A stretch of 64,000 bases of DNA from Lentilactobacillus sp. Marseille-Q4993 (GTDB taxonomy: Bacteria > Bacillota > Bacilli > Lactobacillales > Lactobacillaceae), in the NCBI RefSeq assembly GCF_951230165.1, contig NZ_CATNVB010000002.1, forward strand, positions 62,001 to 126,000, read 5' to 3'. The translations under genes and the position numbers were made by a program. Position 1 is the stretch's first letter. Each line of letters begins with the position of its first letter. The notes below the pieces were generated by a model. The model was not told the DNA's origin. It was given only the letters and a program-made list of their open reading frames with translations, and did not search any database. Shown here in pieces: positions 62,115 to 64,000 of this stretch.

Positions 62115-64000
62115 TTAGTTAGCTGTCTTAGTGATTGATACGAATTTACTGTTTCCAGTTACGAATCCACCTGCAACAGCGTAACGCTTAGTACCGTGGG
62201 TAGTGTTTGAGTTTTCTCTTGAGTATGCGTAGTACTTAACCTTGAGAGTCTTGCCCTTCTTGATGTTTGACTTAACTTTACTCAAGTTAACATCCTTGTA
62301 GAGCTTGATACCCTTCTTAGTCTTGATAGTTACTGGTTGTACTAACTTACCAACAGCCACAAGCTTCTTGTTGGCGGTAATGTAGCTACCGTCGTTAAGA
62401 ATGTATCTGTAAGCCATACCGCGCTTCTCAACACCCTTAATCTTAAGAACAGTACCTTGCTTGTAGTTCTTGATCTTGCCAGTCAAGCCTGAAGTTCTGT
62501 ATCCATTTGCACCCTTGGCAGCAATAACAGTAATTGTCTTGTTGCTTGGAACGCTCTTGTAGTATACAGGAACAACGTACTTGTCGTTGGCTGTAATGTA
62601 ACCAGTCTTACCAGCAGTAGCACTCTTGTGGTTTACATCACGAACCTTGTATCTAAGAACACCATTCTTCGACTTGTCAGTGCCAGTAACAACAAACATT
62701 GGTCTGTTGATTCTAGGCTTCTTGCTGTATCCTGCAAGACGTTGTGACTTGTTGAATGTTGGGTTCTCGTACAAGTAGATCTTGTTGGTTGCGTAAACAA
62801 CTTCACCAACTGCGGCATCTGGTTTAGTTTCATTACCAGTGTTACCAGTGTTTGATCCAGAACCTGAGTTAGTATCTGAAGAACCACCAGGAACAACACT
62901 TACTAATGAGCTTCCGCCAGAAACAGTTCCGTTACCAGTAGTGTTACCACCTTGGTTACCTGAACCACCGTTAGCGTTAGTTGCTTCAGTAAGAATAGAC
63001 TGAACTTCGTCGGCAGTCTTAGCATTGTCGATTCTGTCCTTGTATTCTTGCTTTTGACTAGGTGTCAAGTTGTTGAGGTCATCAATGGTATCCTTACCCT
63101 TGACTTTAGATTCACCTAAGTCTTGAGCTTCCTTGATGATTTCCTTAACTTCATCAGAAGTCTTGGCATCATCAATCTTGCTATTGATGTCCTTCTTATC
63201 TTGATCAGTAAGACCGTCAGTGTTATTAACTGTTTCTTTGCCGTCAGTCTTATCTTTACCTAATTCCTTAGCCTCTTCAACAATCTTGTTAACTTCGTCA
63301 GGAGTCTTGGCATCGTTAATCTTGTCGTTGATATCCTTCTTGTCATTATCAGTAAGACCTGGGGTGTTATCAACTACGTCTTTACCAGCTTCCTTAGCAT
63401 CATTAGTTGCATCAGGGTCGCTAGTACCACGGTTGGCAGCATCTTGAACCTTAGCTTGATCAACAATGTTTTGAACTTCAGCGGCATCCTTGGCACTATC
63501 GATATCAGCCTTGAAGTCTGTCTTTTGCTTGTCAGTCAAGTTAGGCATTGCGTCAACAGCCTTCTTAGCATCTTCCTTAGCCTTGTCTAACTTAGAAGTA
63601 TCGGTTGGATCCTTCTTAGAAGCATTAGCTGAGTCTTGAGCTGTAGCGTTAGCAACGATTGAGTCAATCTGATCAGTGCTTGTTGCCTTGTTGATCTTAT
63701 CCTTGAAGGCGTTCTTTTCGTCAGTTGATAAGTTAGTAAGATTATCAACCTTGTCGGTAGCGTCCTTCTTGGCAGTGTCAAGAGTCTTGGCGTTGTCATC
63801 GTTCTTCTGCTTTGCGTTATCCAAAGCAGTTTTGACATCATTGACAGTTTGAGATTGGTCAACAGCAGTCTTGGCGTCATCTTTGTCTTTCTTAGTCAAG
63901 TTAGGCATTGCATCGATAGCTGCCTTAGCATCGTCTTTAGCCTTTTGAAGGGCTTCCTTATCAGAAGCGTTTTGCTTAGCGTATTCCAAAGCATCCTGTG
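62115..64000 (-). CDS. Large surface protein with GA-like modules and DUF5776-type C-terminus, 5' end outside window
   Basis: The gene runs off the window at 64000, so start and signal peptide are not visible. In the visible 628 codons there are six GA-like three-helix modules of 47-60 residues (cores NLTKKDK, NLSTDEK, NLTDKQK, GLTDNDKK, GLTDQDKK, NLTPSQK); the fourth and fifth are the most alike. GA modules in other surface proteins bind albumin or other host ligands. A Gly/Ser/Asn/Thr linker follows (about 340-395), then about 230 residues with repeats of the type LYENPTFNKSQRLAGYSKKPRINRPMFVVTGTDKSKNGVLRYKVRDVNH and basic YVVPVYYKS units, which fit a DUF5776/SLAP-like wall-binding domain. 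No LPXTG motif. Likely anchored by charge to teichoic acid; inference. Confidence 0.85.
   Translation of the reverse strand, partial: QDALEYAKQNASDKEALQKAKDDAKAAIDAMPNLTKKDKDDAKTAVDQSQTVNDVKTALDNAKQKNDDNAKTLDTAKKDATDKVDNLTNLSTDEKNAFKDKINKATSTDQIDSIVANATAQDSANASKKDPTDTSKLDKAKEDAKKAVDAMPNLTDKQKTDFKADIDSAKDAAEVQNIVDQAKVQDAANRGTSDPDATNDAKEAGKDVVDNTPGLTDNDKKDINDKINDAKTPDEVNKIVEEAKELGKDKTDGKETVNNTDGLTDQDKKDINSKIDDAKTSDEVKEIIKEAQDLGESKVKGKDTIDDLNNLTPSQKQEYKDRIDNAKTADEVQSILTEATNANGGSGNQGGNTTGNGTVSGGSSLVSVVPGGSSDTNSGSGSNTGNTGNETKPDAAVGEVVYATNKIYLYENPTFNKSQRLAGYSKKPRINRPMFVVTGTDKSKNGVLRYKVRDVNHKSATAGKTGYITANDKYVVPVYYKSVPSNKTITVIAAKGANGYRTSGLTGKIKNYKQGTVLKIKGVEKRGMAYRYILNDGSYITANKKLVAVGKLVQPVTIKTKKGIKLYKDVNLSKVKSNIKKGKTLKVKYYAYSRENSNTTHGTKRYAVAGGFVTGNSKFVSITKTAN

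Noticed and set aside
62000-64000. CRISPR-like repeats in the surface gene
   Set aside because: Repeats are long, coding, imperfect and in frame; there are no short identical repeats with unique spacers of regular length.

Overview
The window is chromosomal DNA of a low-GC Gram-positive bacterium, almost certainly a member of the Lactobacillaceae; the species cannot be named from sequence alone. The evidence is the glnR-glnA unit with a GlnR operator, T-box leaders on pheST and thrS, the yqgN-rhomboid-yqgQ-glcK block, the yqeG-yqeH-yhbY-nadD-yqeK-rsfS-yqeM-tmcAL block, yhaMNO, ecsAB, PrsA and YidC lipoproteins, strong AGGAGG ribosome binding sites, and a surface protein with GA-like modules and a DUF5776-type C-terminus. 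I see no prophage, insertion sequence, rRNA or CRISPR array. Most of the window is conserved core genome.

Layout. 1-640: a 36-codon hydrophobic peptide gene with its own terminator (candidate type I toxin) and tRNA-Arg(UCU). 640-3000: a minus-strand set of two unrecognised proteins followed by an all-alpha dUTPase. 3100-6000: glutamine synthetase, its repressor GlnR and the tRNA modification enzyme MiaA. 6000-9400: a small DUF3042 protein, a degenerate rhodanese, glucokinase, YqgQ, a rhomboid protease and 5-formyltetrahydrofolate cyclo-ligase. 9400-14300: a class B penicillin-binding protein divergent from a YfhO-type membrane glycosyltransferase. 14300-20870: a HesB-like protein, GreA, a uridine kinase gene broken by a homopolymer frameshift, MltG, and T-box-controlled pheST. 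20870-26200: HxlR regulator, HD hydrolase, rRNA methyltransferase, acylphosphatase, YidC and an ArlRS/LisRK-like two-component system.

26200-38700: two tandem, nearly identical zinc alcohol dehydrogenases with separate promoters; then a long minus-strand series for ribosome assembly and cofactor synthesis (yqeG to rpmF), preceded by infC-rpmI-rplT (infC apparently starting at AUA behind an attenuator) and T-box-controlled thrS. 38700-46500: DNA replication and repair genes (dnaI, dnaB, nrdR, coaE, mutM, polA) and a BI-1 family protein. 46600-54600: murC, a protein that looks like an SftA/FtsK translocase lacking its motor, ytpR, a thioredoxin, trmB, ecsAB, a HIT protein, a YtxH-like protein and PrsA. 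54600-64000: yhaMNO, a YlbF-family protein, a class A penicillin-binding protein, and a surface repeat protein cut by the window end.

The most interesting points are the motor-less SftA-like protein, the frameshifted udk, the AUA start of infC with its leader attenuator, the unknown two-gene module joined to dUTPase, the hydrophobic mini-protein near tRNA-Arg, and the adh duplication whose promoters carry different candidate operators.
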